Under the pieces are notes generated by a model. That model did not search any database. It had not been told where the DNA came from and saw only the letters and a list, made by a program, of their open reading frames with translations. From Pycnococcus provasolii (Eukaryota > Chlorophyta > Pseudoscourfieldiophyceae > Pseudoscourfieldiales > Pycnococcaceae): 64,000 nucleotides of DNA. Each line of letters starts with the position of its first letter. Position 1 is the stretch's first letter. The DNA is taken from NCBI GenBank assembly GCA_938743325.2, contig OW568879.1, forward strand, positions 248,001 through 312,000. Direction: 5' to 3'. Below are positions 20,842 through 30,869 of this stretch, in pieces. Made by a program: the position numbers and the translations under genes.

Positions 20842-20946
20842 ACAAATGTGTGTGGTGAATGCGTACCGTGGCCATACCCTGAGTTGGTTTCGGTTGTGCG
20901 CTGATACGGTGTGACATTTCCAGCGATATCACAACCGAGGCGGTGG

Positions 20947-20986
20947 GGTCGAAGGTGACGCTGTGACGCGGTAGTGCGTCGTGACA
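20947..20986. repeat. 40-bp direct repeat, copy 1
   Basis: Begins GGTCGAAGGTGACGC and ends GTGACA. It is repeated without visible change at 21644-21683. It lies about 105 bp after the pol stop. Confidence 0.85.
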
Positions 20987-21155
20987 GCTGTCGCGCGGCA
21001 TGGCGGTGTGGTGGCGCAGTGGTGCGGTGGTGAGTGGTGTGTGTGTGGAATAAGTGCCTCCAACCTTCTAGAGTTGGTGAGGGTTTGGGCCCCCTCAAGA
21101 TAAATATGGGTGAGTGTGGATGATTCGGGGATACGTTATCAGGATGACGTATCAG

Positions 21156-21187
21156 CAAGAAAATCCACATTAATGTGGATTTTCTTG
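21156..21187. repeat. Perfect 32-bp palindrome
   Basis: Two 16-bp arms with no spacer, centred between 21171 and 21172, core ACATTAATGT. Just before it (about 21130-21152) GATACGT and ACGTATC form a 7-bp inverted pair with a 10-nt loop. Confidence 0.93.
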
Positions 21188-21200
21188 GTCCCCGTGAAGT

Positions 21201-21236
21201 GCGGACAAAAATGACATTAATGTCATTTTTGTCCGC
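21201..21236. repeat. Perfect 36-bp palindrome
   Basis: Two 18-bp arms with no spacer (GCGGACAAAAATGACATT and its complement). It lies 13 bp after the 32-bp palindrome and shares the same central ACATTAATGT, while the outer arms differ. Confidence 0.93.
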
Positions 21237-21448
21237 TGTTCTTGGGGACTTGCAAGGTCACGTGATGTGGACAGGTGAGGTGCCCCGGGTGGAGGTTGCC
21301 CGTTGCAAGGCGGCCCTGGGTGGAGGTTGCCTATTGCAAGGTGGCCCCACGGTTGTGTGTGTGGTGAGCTTTGGTAGCGTGGGTTTCCCTACTGCCATTG
21401 TCAACGCGTTTTTGTGTACGCACGAGTGGCGTACGCTTGTTGACCGGT

Positions 21449-21470
21449 GAAGAGAGAGAGAGAGAGAGAG
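21449..21470. repeat. AG microsatellite
   Basis: About 11 uninterrupted AG dinucleotides in the non-coding mosaic after the retroelement. Confidence 0.9.
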
Positions 21471-21496
21471 TTTTAAGTGTAACTTGGCTCCGGCCT

Positions 21497-21643
21497 TGTG
21501 GAGTTAGGGTGGTAAAACAACTAGGGTTGTCCGTTGTCGCCTGGTCGAGCCTCGTGGGCTCGCCTGGGGTGGTGGTGGTGGCGCTGGTGGTGTGGAGGGA
21601 GATTGTGAGTAGTGTGTGACGTGAGTTAGTTACATTTCTTTTT
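21497..21643. repeat. 147-bp dispersed repeat, copy 2
   Basis: Matches 10961-11107 in the same orientation over its whole length as far as I can see by eye. Here it is followed immediately by the second 40-bp repeat rather than by the minisatellite. Confidence 0.85.
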
Positions 21644-21683
21644 GGTCGAAGGTGACGCTGTGACGCGGTAGTGCGTCGTGACA
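21644..21683. repeat. 40-bp direct repeat, copy 2
   Basis: Second copy of the unit at 20947-20986, fused to the end of the 147-bp repeat. Confidence 0.85.
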
Positions 21684-22063
21684 CTCTATCGTAGACCTTG
21701 CAGGCCATTATTCTACCCATGGCATCTGGCTGCTGGTCATGAATTCATGATTGAAGCCAAATACTGAAATACTGTACAGGAAGGACTGCTAAAGATATAG
21801 ACCCAATAGACGGATGGAGTTGGGATTCACCCAGGTGGTCATGAATGGAAAACAACCAACGGGAAGCCTTAAGGTTATTATTAGCAAGTAGGGGTTCGAT
21901 GAGAAAATGAAATTATGACGATTCGGGGTTGTATTTAATTGCTCCAAATCCACGGGAATCGTCATGAAGAGGTATCCCCTCTTCAAGGGCGTTTTCCTCT
22001 TTCAAGGGGGGCCGCCGCCGTCGTCCTCCCCCCTCCCCCCGTCGGCATTCCCACGACAGCACC

Positions 22064-22983
22064 ATGGCGGACGACGAGGAGTACGTCGCGAAGACCGTGA
22101 AGGACGTGTGCCCGCACCTCTTCACCAAGGCATACAGCGCACACCTGAAGAAGACGGACAAGGTAAGTTAAGATTAAGAAAGTGGTGGTTCTTTGTGCGG
22201 TCTGCTGATGTGGGTCTTCTGTAGTGGGTCTTCATATGAGGTGTTGGCTCTCGTGATGTTTGCGTGTGGGATTGGTGTGAGGTTCGGGGGTGTGATTGCT
22301 GCGATATATATATATATATATGTGCGATATGGCATATGGCTTTGTTCTTGATTCACGTCTGTCTTGTCGTTGTTCCGACGACGTATTCATAACGACGGGA
22401 GTGAGTGAGCGATCGATCGATGAGGAAAAAGAAAAACAAGCTTGGTGCAATCGTGTCGTCGGCGCCGGGCAGGTTGAGGGTGGAGATGTTCGGAATACTA
22501 AAAAATATATGCAGTCGTCTCGATGTCGTATTCACCAACGCAACGAAATATATATACACATGCTCACCCTCACCAACACGTACTTTCCCCCTTTTTCTTC
22601 ACAACACACAACAGATCGAGCTTCCTTCATGGGTGGACATCGTCAAGACGGGCGTGCACAAGGAGCAGGCGCCGTACGATCCGGACTGGTTCTACACGCG
22701 CGCGGCTTCCATGGCGCGGCAAATCTACCTGCACAAGGGACTTGGAGTGGGTGCGTTCAAGCGCAAGTACGGTGGACGCAAGCCAAGGGGAACGTGCACG
22801 GAGCACTTCACCACCTCGAGCGGCTCCATCGCGCGCCACGTGCTTAAGCAGCTCGAGTCGGCGGGCATCGTCGAGATGAACGAAGAGGGAACGGGACGCA
22901 AAATCTCCGAAGTCGGACAGCGTGACCTCGACGTTATCGCCGGATCGCTGCCTTCCGCAAAGGCTATTGTGCCCGACGCGTAA
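22064..22983 (+). CDS. RPS19: 40S ribosomal protein S19 (eS19)
   Basis: Two exons: 22064-22162 (33 codons) and 22615-22983, split by a 452-nt phase-0 intron (GTAAGT donor, CAACAG acceptor) that contains a TA microsatellite. The product is 155 residues, close to the ~145 of animal and plant eS19. Recognisable motifs are VKDVCPHLFTKAYSAHLKK at the N-terminus, then IELPSWVDIVKTG, DWFYTRAASMARQIYL and GVGAFKRKYGG. eS19 sits in the head of the small subunit and is needed for 18S rRNA 3' processing. The start is the first ATG in a CACCATGG context. The placing of an intron early in the frame matches eIF5A and ATP1 here. Confidence 0.97.
22306..22321. repeat. TA microsatellite in the eS19 intron
   Basis: About eight TA dinucleotides inside the RPS19 intron; no further function suggested. 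Confidence 0.85.
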
Positions 22984-23133
22984 AAGACTCTAGCCCTTGT
23001 GTTGCTTTATTTCACCCACCCCATCCTTCACCCAAAAGGTCGTCCTTCATCCTATACGCTGTGAATGTCTCTCTCTCTCCTCTTGTTTTACAAACAGCGT
23101 TACATTTTGAGACTAAACAAGACAAGGGACAAG

Positions 23134-24600
23134 TCAGTCCCACTCCTCGCGCGCAATCTCGCGCACGATGTTAAATCGCACGTCAGCTCTCTTATCTGCT
23201 TCTTCTACGTTATGATTGGAGTCGACGTGAAGCTTGCGACACTGCCTTAGACCGTGCTTCTTGTCCTCAATCGTTCTCTGGGGCAAACTCACACGCACGT
23301 GCAGCTGCTTGCTGTGAACCTCCGTCTTGTCTGCGGTGACATCGACATTCAAATACGCGAAGTTCTGGCTGATCACCGTCGCGTAGCGGTCAATAAGAGG
23401 GCGCGCGGTGATGACGTGAATGCTCAACGTCTCCAACGTGTGCCGTTTCGCCTTATCCATCTTCCCAGTCAGCCGTGACGCTTGACCGCCTGCGGTGGGA
23501 GAATGCGCGACGCCAACGACGATGTCGCTCAGCGCCTTGACTAAGCTCGTCACGTCCTCGTCGTCCAGGCACAGAAACACGTGCGCGCCAACCTCCTCCA
23601 CCTTGCGACCGCTGATTAGGTCCAACTCCGTCGGATCCGCTCGTTGCGAAGACTCGACGTCCGCGTGCGGTATGTTCAACGCATCCGCCAGCTCCGACTT
23701 CCACGCCTTCTCACGCTCACGCTCGTCCGTGATATCGCCAAGTCGAGAACGTCTGCCAGCTTCACGATCACGCCGCATGCGCTCGTACTCAATCAGACGC
23801 TGGTCAAACTCGTGCGGCTTCTTCTCCGCGGCTTTCGCCGCAAGCTGCACAGCCTTGTTGGCATTCACGCTGAGCTGGACGCCGGTGGCGGCGAGGTCTG
23901 CGGCGCGCGCCTCGTCCATGCCGGGAGCACCGCTGCGCAGAGCCAAGTACGCCTTGACCTTCGCCTCGCGTGCAACCATGCGCATCTTTTTCAGCGCCTC
24001 CGACACTCCGTCGTTTTCACCGTCGTCAACTCGGCGGCGCTGCTTCGTCTCGTCTTCGCCCTTCCCTTGCTGCTCGGACCTGGCCCGAATCACTTCGTCC
24101 AGCTTCTTGAAGGCTCGCTTCTGCGCAAGCCTGTCCGCCCAGAAGCGCTTGTCAGCAGTGGCCACGTGGTCGCGCGTTGATGGCGAGTTGTTCCGCCTTT
24201 TTGGCGTCGTCGTGGACTTGGAAGATGCCAAGTTTTTCAGATCCTCGTCGGAAACTTCGACACGGAACTCCGCGTCGTCGTCCTCAAGCGACACAGGCCT
24301 TGCCGGCGCGTCCTCGCCACCGTCCTCCGACGCGCTTGGAAACGCGTCGTCTTCTGCGGCACTGCGTCGTCGGTGTCGCAAATGTGCTTGACCTTTCGTG
24401 GAAAGAATGACGACCGCCATGAGCGCGAGCACGAGTCCTAGGAAAAAGCGGTACTTGCTGTAGAGTCGGCCTTGGCCGCTGTTAAAGGCAGAAGGAGTCG
24501 CGGCTTGTGCGTGCCGGTGGCGTTTCTCCGCCTGCTCATGGCCCAGGTGTTCGTCCGCAAGCGGGTGTGCCCGAAACCCAGTAGCTCCGACTCGCTGCAT
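23134..24600 (-). CDS. Uncharacterised single-pass membrane protein
   Basis: 488 residues on the minus strand; the frame stays open to 24654, but the first ATG is at 24600. One clear transmembrane segment lies at about residues 50-70 (FFLGLVLALMAVVILSTKG), preceded by a short His/Arg/Gln-rich head, so a type II topology is likely. The long C-terminal part is highly charged with helix-rich segments (KRAFKKLDEVIRARSEQQ, EFDQRLIEYERMRRDRE). The last ~150 residues look more globular (GAHVFLCLDDEDVTSLVKAL, HVRVSLPQRTIEDKK) and could be a folded domain with beta strands. I do not recognise a family. Secretory pathway or organelle membrane is inferred from the TM segment only. Confidence 0.78.
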   Translation of the reverse strand: MQRVGATGFRAHPLADEHLGHEQAEKRHRHAQAATPSAFNSGQGRLYSKYRFFLGLVLALMAVVILSTKGQAHLRHRRRSAAEDDAFPSASEDGGEDAPARPVSLEDDDAEFRVEVSDEDLKNLASSKSTTTPKRRNNSPSTRDHVATADKRFWADRLAQKRAFKKLDEVIRARSEQQGKGEDETKQRRRVDDGENDGVSEALKKMRMVAREAKVKAYLALRSGAPGMDEARAADLAATGVQLSVNANKAVQLAAKAAEKKPHEFDQRLIEYERMRRDREAGRRSRLGDITDEREREKAWKSELADALNIPHADVESSQRADPTELDLISGRKVEEVGAHVFLCLDDEDVTSLVKALSDIVVGVAHSPTAGGQASRLTGKMDKAKRHTLETLSIHVITARPLIDRYATVISQNFAYLNVDVTADKTEVHSKQLHVRVSLPQRTIEDKKHGLRQCRKLHVDSNHNVEEADKRADVRFNIVREIAREEWD

Positions 24601-25141
24601 GACTGACTCCGCGTTGCACCGATGCGATACGGTCGTCGCCACGACCACCGCCACAAAGTCTTACTACCAAGTGTAAACACCTCCTCAAAAATGTCTTGAG
24701 TGAACTTGAAGCGACGCAGTGACGACAACAGATGACGCAAGACAAATGCGCCACCACCTTACGCGATCGAATCAACACAAACGCGACGCGGCTGGCCGAC
24801 GCGCCGGATGGGATGAGACGCGGATGAGCAGTAGGACGGAGGACAATGTTCACGCAGGCGCAGCACCGCGAAGCGCGAACAACCTCAACAACGTCGTCAA
24901 CATCATGCGCATGTGACATCATGCAAGGCACTGCTCGCTCTCCAATCCAGCACAGGTACGTGATCATGCAAGCGTCCATCACGTCGACGACGACGTTCCC
25001 CACCTGCGACGTGTTTGATTCGTGCACCACAGATCGCTCTCACGTCCCATCGTTTTCGCTCGTCTAACGTTAGCTACGTCTTGGATATATGTCGGCGTGG
25101 TGGTTCGCGCAAGGTGTTACTTCCTCGTCGCAGTCGCATTG
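24601..25141. other. Divergent promoter region, no gene supported
   Basis: Shared upstream space between the minus-strand membrane protein and the plus-strand F-box gene. Rich in ACG/CAAC simple sequence. No telomere-like tract here, unlike several other divergent spacers in the window. Confidence 0.45.
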
Positions 25142-26971
25142 ATGGACGAACTCAGGAGAAATCGTGACTTAGTTTCGGAGGTACTGGCGCGCGCACAAAC
25201 GCTCACCGACGCGGCAGCAGCCGTGCGGGATGCGAAAGAGCAAAGCGGGTCGCCTGATAAGGCGAAGTCGCTGGGACGCAGCGCCATCAAAGACGAACAC
25301 ACAGAAGCATCGGTGTCAACGCCGACGCGCGTCGCGACTCTTGACAGTCTGCCCACGGCAATCCTTCAGGCAACCTTGGCAACGTTTGGATCGACGCGCG
25401 ACCTTGCAAATGCAGCCATGACGTGTCAGGCGCTTGCTGCGGCAGCTGATGCCGACTACGGATTGGCGTGGTCAAGGCTGTGCCTGCGACACTTTGGCGT
25501 CACGACGATTTCAGGTCACCACAGCCACGCCGACAGCGACGCCTCGCCAGTCATGCACGCACGGCCAACAGACGCGCCAGTTCTCGCAAGTGGACTCGGC
25601 ATCACGGCGTACTTCCATGATGAGGTGATGGACGATCTTGTTGACAACGACTGGGTGGGCAGCGAGGCGTACGAGGAGGAAGACGAAGACGAGATTGACG
25701 ACGTGTGTGCGGAAGACGACGAAGCTGCAATCGGCGCCGCCAAGAGCTGGAGGCACGTGTACCGCGATCGGCTGTACCACTGGCGCCAGAGCATTCGCCA
25801 AATTAGCTGGCTTCACGCGCACGGCGCTCCAAGTCAGGTGCACGGCAGGAGGCATCGCTACGAGCTGTACGTGGCGATGAGATACGCGGCGCTTCTAACG
25901 TCTGGTGGACACGACGTTACGAACATCCAGCAGGATCATGGTTACGCGGGTATGGGCGTCGATGGCTACGATGGCTACGACGCGCGCGAGGCTGTTACGG
26001 CGAGTGAGCCACGCGACGACGAGCCGATCGACCGCGCCTTTCCGCGTGGCGAGTGGCCGCATGCCGCGGCGGTACCTCTGCTACGAGCAGGCCTGGTCAA
26101 GTGTGCAATGCAGCTCTTCGACTCGGAGAATCCAATGCTTCGTGAGCAGAGTGCCGCCGCGGTTGCGAATGCCGTGCAGTATGCGGACGCGGCGGGGATG
26201 TCTTTGAGCGAGTTGGGACCAAAGGGCGGTGGGCCTATTTCAAGGTCGGAATTGGCTGAGGAGGTGAGCCGCATACTCCTCTGCCCTGGCGCATCACCTG
26301 GCTCTATGGTGGAGGCGTCGCGCCTCATGCTCGAACTCGGTGGCTGCACGGTGCGCGTGCCTTCCTGCGAACTGCGCCGCGGGCTCGGGAAATATGCAGG
26401 ACAAGCTGTGGCCACGAGACTCGGAACGATGTTTGACGACGACGACGACGACGGCGACGGCAATGCGGTCCATCTCAGCGGTGGCGAGCTTGATATAGCA
26501 AGCCCGGAAGAGGCTGCTCTTGCGATGATGCCGTGGCGATTTGAGATCATATCGAACGACGGCGCGCGCAGTCCCCGTCCTATGGCATGCCGCTTCGCCT
26601 TTTCGGATGACGGCGAGACGGCAACTTGGGTGGGCTTTGAGCCAACGGAATGTGCCGTTGGTGCGAGTTCCGTGAGCGGGAGTCTCGGTCGATGGTTTCA
26701 TATGTACGGTAAGCGCACTCTGTATCCCGGTGGGGGTGGGGAGGGCGCGAGTGCAACATCCAGCACAGGGTGCTGGGACTTCCACGGCCACTACGACGGC
26801 CACGACGGGCGTGCGATGCGCGGAGCGGCGATCAGCCGCCGTTTGGTGAGCGACGCTCGCGGCATGTTTGGTCACGAACTACCTGTGAAGGGTGACGGCG
26901 AGCCTCTTTTGATCAGTGGTGGGGCGAGCAGGAGGCGTCCGGCGAGGTGCTTTCGTGTGTGGTGTATGTAG
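25142..26971 (+). CDS. F-box domain protein
   Basis: 609 residues from the first ATG (the frame is open upstream without an ATG). Residues 1-40 are helical. Residues ~68-120 fit an F-box: DSLPTAILQATLATFG, then DLANAAMTCQALAAAA and WSRLCLRHFG. A Glu/Asp-rich insert follows (~175-200), then an Ala-rich helical part and a C-terminal region with short beta-like stretches (WRFEIISNDGARS, ATWVGFEPTECAVG, RWFHMYGKRTLYPGG) that may be the substrate-recognition domain. F-box proteins bind Skp1 and bring substrates to SCF ubiquitin ligases. The substrate cannot be inferred. Asp codon runs (GACGACGACG) near 26432-26450 make a microsatellite inside the frame. Confidence 0.75.
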   Translation: MDELRRNRDLVSEVLARAQTLTDAAAAVRDAKEQSGSPDKAKSLGRSAIKDEHTEASVSTPTRVATLDSLPTAILQATLATFGSTRDLANAAMTCQALAAAADADYGLAWSRLCLRHFGVTTISGHHSHADSDASPVMHARPTDAPVLASGLGITAYFHDEVMDDLVDNDWVGSEAYEEEDEDEIDDVCAEDDEAAIGAAKSWRHVYRDRLYHWRQSIRQISWLHAHGAPSQVHGRRHRYELYVAMRYAALLTSGGHDVTNIQQDHGYAGMGVDGYDGYDAREAVTASEPRDDEPIDRAFPRGEWPHAAAVPLLRAGLVKCAMQLFDSENPMLREQSAAAVANAVQYADAAGMSLSELGPKGGGPISRSELAEEVSRILLCPGASPGSMVEASRLMLELGGCTVRVPSCELRRGLGKYAGQAVATRLGTMFDDDDDDGDGNAVHLSGGELDIASPEEAALAMMPWRFEIISNDGARSPRPMACRFAFSDDGETATWVGFEPTECAVGASSVSGSLGRWFHMYGKRTLYPGGGGEGASATSSTGCWDFHGHYDGHDGRAMRGAAISRRLVSDARGMFGHELPVKGDGEPLLISGGASRRRPARCFRVWCM

Positions 26972-27846
26972 ACTGTAGAGTGTAGACTAAAGTTATTCTG
27001 CGTGACCACCTACCCGGGTACTGTACAGTACAGTACTGTAGTTTAGGTGACCAAGTAGCCGTTGGCTCGACGAAGAAGTTCATGCATTCGTGTTTTGTTT
27101 TTTTGTTCTGGTTGGTAAGGGGTAAAGGTTAGTTTCCCACCCTGTGAACCTGTGGTCTGGGCTCTGAGCGTTGACCATTGGTCAAATGACCGACCTTCTC
27201 GCATTTTCGTCGCCTTTCTTTCTGACTGTTTGAGTTCATGTGTCTTGCCCAAGCATTATTTCTCTCCCCACCAGTCAGTCCCCAGTCCCCCCCTGGAATG
27301 GAAATTGCAGGGTGGGACAAGGTGGGATCCCCATTTCTCTCACCCGAAAAATGCGCGCGCGCGTTTTCTCTCCTTTCCCAACAAGAGACAAACAAGGCTC
27401 ATCCATCACCACAAGTCCACAAGTCCATAAGCCACTCGCCTCGAAAGTGCCCTTTCCTGAGCTAAGGTTACTCTTTCTCCTGGAGTCCTGGGCCACCCTC
27501 CCACGGGCCGCCGCCCGTGGACGTGCAAGTTGGCAGTGCAAGCGTCAAGGAGAGCGAGCCTCTTGAAAGAAAACTCTTGTACCTTTAGAAGTACGTCCCA
27601 TGGCAAGAGCCAAGAGGTGCCTGGACCATGTCGTCACCTACCAGGGCCTGAGAACAGGCATGCAGGAACAACCCGAAACCCAAAAACGAGACCAGTTTCA
27701 GACTGCTGGTAAATTGGTAAACCTTCGTAAACCTGAATTATTCAGAATTTTGAACTTCTCAAGCTCCGAAACACAGACAAGCCTTTCAGTTCCTCCCTTG
27801 AACTTGAACGCTCCCATAACAACTTGTTTTAAGAGTGCTTTTGAAC
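26972..27846. other. Intergenic region, no gene supported
   Basis: Spacer between two plus-strand genes. It includes a self-complementary GTACTGTACAGTACAGTAC stretch at about 27018-27040 and C-rich and AG-rich simple sequence. Open frames on both strands here overlap each other and lack family features. Confidence 0.5.
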
Positions 27847-28833
27847 ATGGCGAAGGCGGCCGCGTCCAACGAGTCGAAAGATGAAATCGAAAAAATGACC
27901 GTTCCTGAACTGAACGCATACCTGAACAAGTGTGGTGTCACACCAGGAAAGGTACGTGCTGAGATTACACACGTGGAGCTTACGCTTACACGAGTCGTGT
28001 GTGTGTTGCGTCAAACTGTCTTGCACTTGCACTTGCGTTTGCCGTTGTTTGCCGTTCGCGCTTTGTGAATCTTCTTGCGCTTTGCGCTTTGTGCCTTAAG
28101 CGTGCTTGAGCCCAACTTGAGCTCGTAGTTCCGACCTTCAGTGCTCTGTGTTCTGTCTTTCGCGTCTCTTGTGGGTGGCGGTGGCGGTGGCGGTGGTGGT
28201 GTGCGTGCACACCCACAGCGCGCGCGCACAGCGGGATATATATGGCGTCTCCTTCTCTCACACCTTACCTTGCAATCCCATGCTTGCCTGCATAACGTCC
28301 TCTCTCACACACGCACACGCACGCGCACACTCACACGCACACGCAAACACTCACAGGCGAAGAAGCAGATTCTTAAGGACATGGCGCTGGAGCAATTCGA
28401 AGCGCGCTCGGCGAAGAAGACTAGCCGCAAGTCGGCCGCCGCTTCCCCGAGCCCCACCCGTGGCCGCAAGGTACGCTTCACAACTCGTCGTGGCTCAGCA
28501 GACGAGCACATACCAAACTAGACCGCGACGAGCCATTTCACTCACGAAACGAAAAACAACCTCCACACACGTCCCTCTCTCATAAACCGCACGCGCCAGG
28601 CTGCATCGCCGAGCCCGCCGCCGCGTGCGAGCACACGGCGCAAGAGCAAGGCTGCGGAACCTGCTTCTCCCTCGACGCCGCCACCGCCGCCGAAGCTGCC
28701 CACCAAGATTCCGATTGACGAGCCTCCGACGGCGTTTGAGCAGTTCCGTTGGACCATCTTCTCCGTGATTGTCGCCATGATTCTTGCCGTGTTGAGCCAG
28801 CTGTTCGGCTTGCCGTTCACGATCAAAAAGTGA
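27847..28833 (+). CDS. Small SAP-like tail-anchored protein
   Basis: Three exons: 27847-27951, 28357-28470 and 28600-28833, joined in phase 0 (donors GTACGT and GTACGC, acceptors CACAG and GCCAG), giving 150 residues. Residues ~16-50 (EKMTVPELNAYLNKCGVTPG, then KKQILKDMALEQF) fit a SAP-type helix-extended loop-helix, which in other proteins binds DNA or RNA. A Ser/Pro/Lys-rich linker follows with SPSP and PPPPPK, and the C-terminus is one hydrophobic helix (FRWTIFSVIVAMILAVLSQL) with a short basic tail (FTIKK), as in a tail-anchored membrane protein. A nuclear-envelope or ER protein that tethers chromatin or RNA is a reasonable guess. Each exon carries a recognisable part of this layout, which supports the splicing model. 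Confidence 0.75.
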
Positions 28834-29540
28834 ATGCACACTTTCTGATACGTGATGGGCGCGGGCACACGGGAAGTTTCGACGTGGAAAAAAAAGTATA
28901 GATATTGAGCGTGCTTTTCAGCACGCGCTGATTTGGGAGTGGCGCTGCAGTCAAGCACAAGCACACACACACACACACACATGTGCGTTTGTGTGTCGCT
29001 GCGCGCCTGGCTCGTTGGTGTTATTGGTGAGTGGGTGGTGCGTGGTGTGTGCGGGGGCTGTTTAGAACGAAATTCAAATACAAACACGTGTCACTTTAAA
29101 AAAACTAAAAAAGTAACGCAAACTTTAATCAACTTCAACAACACCTGCGGAATGCGTTCATTCACGCGCGCGCGCCTATTCCGTGGAACATGACGTTGTG
29201 AAGCATGTTAGCTTACATGCCTACGTCGCCCGCTGACACACTGTACTTGCAAGAGTGTGTTATGTCGGACTGGACTCTTTAAGAGCTCGCAACCTCAACG
29301 TCAACGTGCGTGCAGCTAACCGTACGCGTACGCAACGGGTGGCGCATTTGGAGCAAGCAGCGTGCATCAAGGCGCTGGCGGCGTCGCGCAAGGTGGTTGC
29401 GCTGCATATAACACTGTGCACGTACAAAAAACACGGTTGAGTTTATTGACTTTACATTTTACCCATTTTTATGATATTTCTGTAATAGGTTGACTCTACA
29501 TCTCTACATCGCGCGCGCGCGCGTTGCATTCCGCGACTAC
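28834..29540. other. Convergent spacer, no gene supported
   Basis: Contains an AC microsatellite (28962-28981), a GTGTGTG stretch, and a CGCG-alternating stretch at about 29510-29524. No gene or structured RNA recognised. Confidence 0.5.
28962..28981. repeat. AC microsatellite
   Basis: About ten AC dinucleotides in the convergent spacer after the SAP-like gene. Confidence 0.9.
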
Positions 29541-30365
29541 TCAGTAAAAGAAAGGCGCGCCGCATGTGCACGTTCGTCGGTTGCCCATGCACACGCCTTC
29601 AAACGTCGGGTTGCGCTTGGCAAACGACGAGTCGGGCGCGACGGAGAGCGCCCTGCGCTGGACATCGGCGAGGGCATTTTGGTCTTGCTGAACTCTCAGA
29701 AAGAGGTTGAACAGCCTCATGGAGATGACGGCGTCCGTCACGGCGTCGTGGTTGGAGGTGCCGCGGTCGATGCCGAGCAGAGTTTTCGCGAGGTGGTCCT
29801 GTCCGAACACGCTGAAGGAGTTGTACTGCGGGTTCCAGACGCGGAATAGGCCCGCGAGGTCCACCATGCTCGCGAAGTCTGCATTCTCCTGCAGGCCCAG
29901 CCACTGAACGTCCGCGCGTATGTTCTGGCCGACGAGCACGGCATTTCTGGGAAGGTATTGCCTGAGGTACGCGAGCGCCGTTTCCAGAGGCATGCCGTGT
30001 TGTTCGAGCATTTCCTTGCTGAGTCCCGTGAGTGGCGTGAGGTAGCTCACGACAGGCAGCACGGGCTTGACGTAGAGGTTCAGGATGACGCGCTCCATCT
30101 GGTCAATGAGGCTAATTTGGGCGACGGCGCGAGCGTTGTGTTCGGTCCCTGTGGCGACGCACTCGACGTCGATGCTGTAGTACGGCTGGTTGGTTTGTAG
30201 CGGCACGACTGGCTGACTTGTCGCCTGCGCTTGCGGCCCCCCTGCTTGTGCGTCGACGTTGGCCGCCGCGGCCGCCGCCGCCGGTCCAGCACCAGCGGCG
30301 GTTGGATTCGCCGCGGTAACAGCGGCGGTAACAAACGGTTGCGCCTGTGCGTGTTGTGCCATCAT
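29541..30365 (-). CDS. DEDDh 3'-5' exonuclease (RNase T/REXO4-like)
   Basis: 274 residues from the first of two adjacent ATGs (30365, 30362). An Ala/Gln-rich leader of ~55 residues precedes the exonuclease domain. Catalytic signatures appear in order: YYSIDVECVATG (Exo I, DxE), LVGQNIRADVQWL (Exo II Asp), and SNHDAVTDAVISMRLF (Exo III, H-x4-D). This is the DEDDh fold shared by REXO4, ISG20 and related RNA/DNA 3'-5' exonucleases with two metal ions in the active site. The substrate is not evident; rRNA or small-RNA trimming is typical for REXO4 relatives. The protein ends soon after the domain with a short Cys-containing tail. Confidence 0.87.
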   Translation of the reverse strand: MMAQHAQAQPFVTAAVTAANPTAAGAGPAAAAAAANVDAQAGGPQAQATSQPVVPLQTNQPYYSIDVECVATGTEHNARAVAQISLIDQMERVILNLYVKPVLPVVSYLTPLTGLSKEMLEQHGMPLETALAYLRQYLPRNAVLVGQNIRADVQWLGLQENADFASMVDLAGLFRVWNPQYNSFSVFGQDHLAKTLLGIDRGTSNHDAVTDAVISMRLFNLFLRVQQDQNALADVQRRALSVAPDSSFAKRNPTFEGVCMGNRRTCTCGAPFFY

Positions 30366-30869
30366 ATTCTCAAAAACAACGAGCAAAACACAAACAAGTT
30401 GTTCACTCACGGGTCCTTTTCCCTTACAAAAAAAGGAGGTATGTATGAGCAACCTACTTGATATAACAAGTAAGCTGACAGATACTGTGGACTGTACTCT
30501 ATGCCTTATTGACTAAGTACAAGCAGCACACGATACAATACACAATACACGTGCGGCCTTTATCCAAGACGGCGGCGATGAGGCCAGACGGCGGCGATGA
30601 GGCAAAGACCGCGAGGCAAGTCGGCGATGAGGCAAAGTCGCTAAAATTTTACCACAACACAGGACGGGTAGTGTGAGTGAAGACAACAACTAGTTCTTAT
30701 GTACTGTAATAAAGGTGATAAAAAGTGTGGTGTGGTGTAAATAACACTTTGCGCCGCCGCTTGAGGCTCAAGAAACACCGATCATCCGACAAACGCATCC
30801 TGATTCTTCGTTATGGGAAACCTCCCAGGGGTCCGTTCGATTGTTAAAAATCATTCATTTGGTTGCATG

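Larger units (their letters stand above)
20842..22063. other. Element 3' flank and mixed repeats, no host gene
   Basis: Non-coding. In order it holds a 40-bp repeat (20947-20986), two perfect palindromes (21156-21187 and 21201-21236), an AG microsatellite (21449-21470), the second copy of the 147-bp repeat (21497-21643), the second 40-bp repeat directly after it (21644-21683), and then unremarkable sequence up to the eS19 gene. The joining of pieces also found elsewhere marks it as a mosaic of element fragments. Confidence 0.6.

Noticed and set aside
10961-21643. The two 147-bp copies as the LTRs of the intact retroelement
   Set aside because: One copy is tied to the oppositely oriented fossil gag, and neither flank fits the expected primer-site and polypurine positions next to the 11999-20841 frames.
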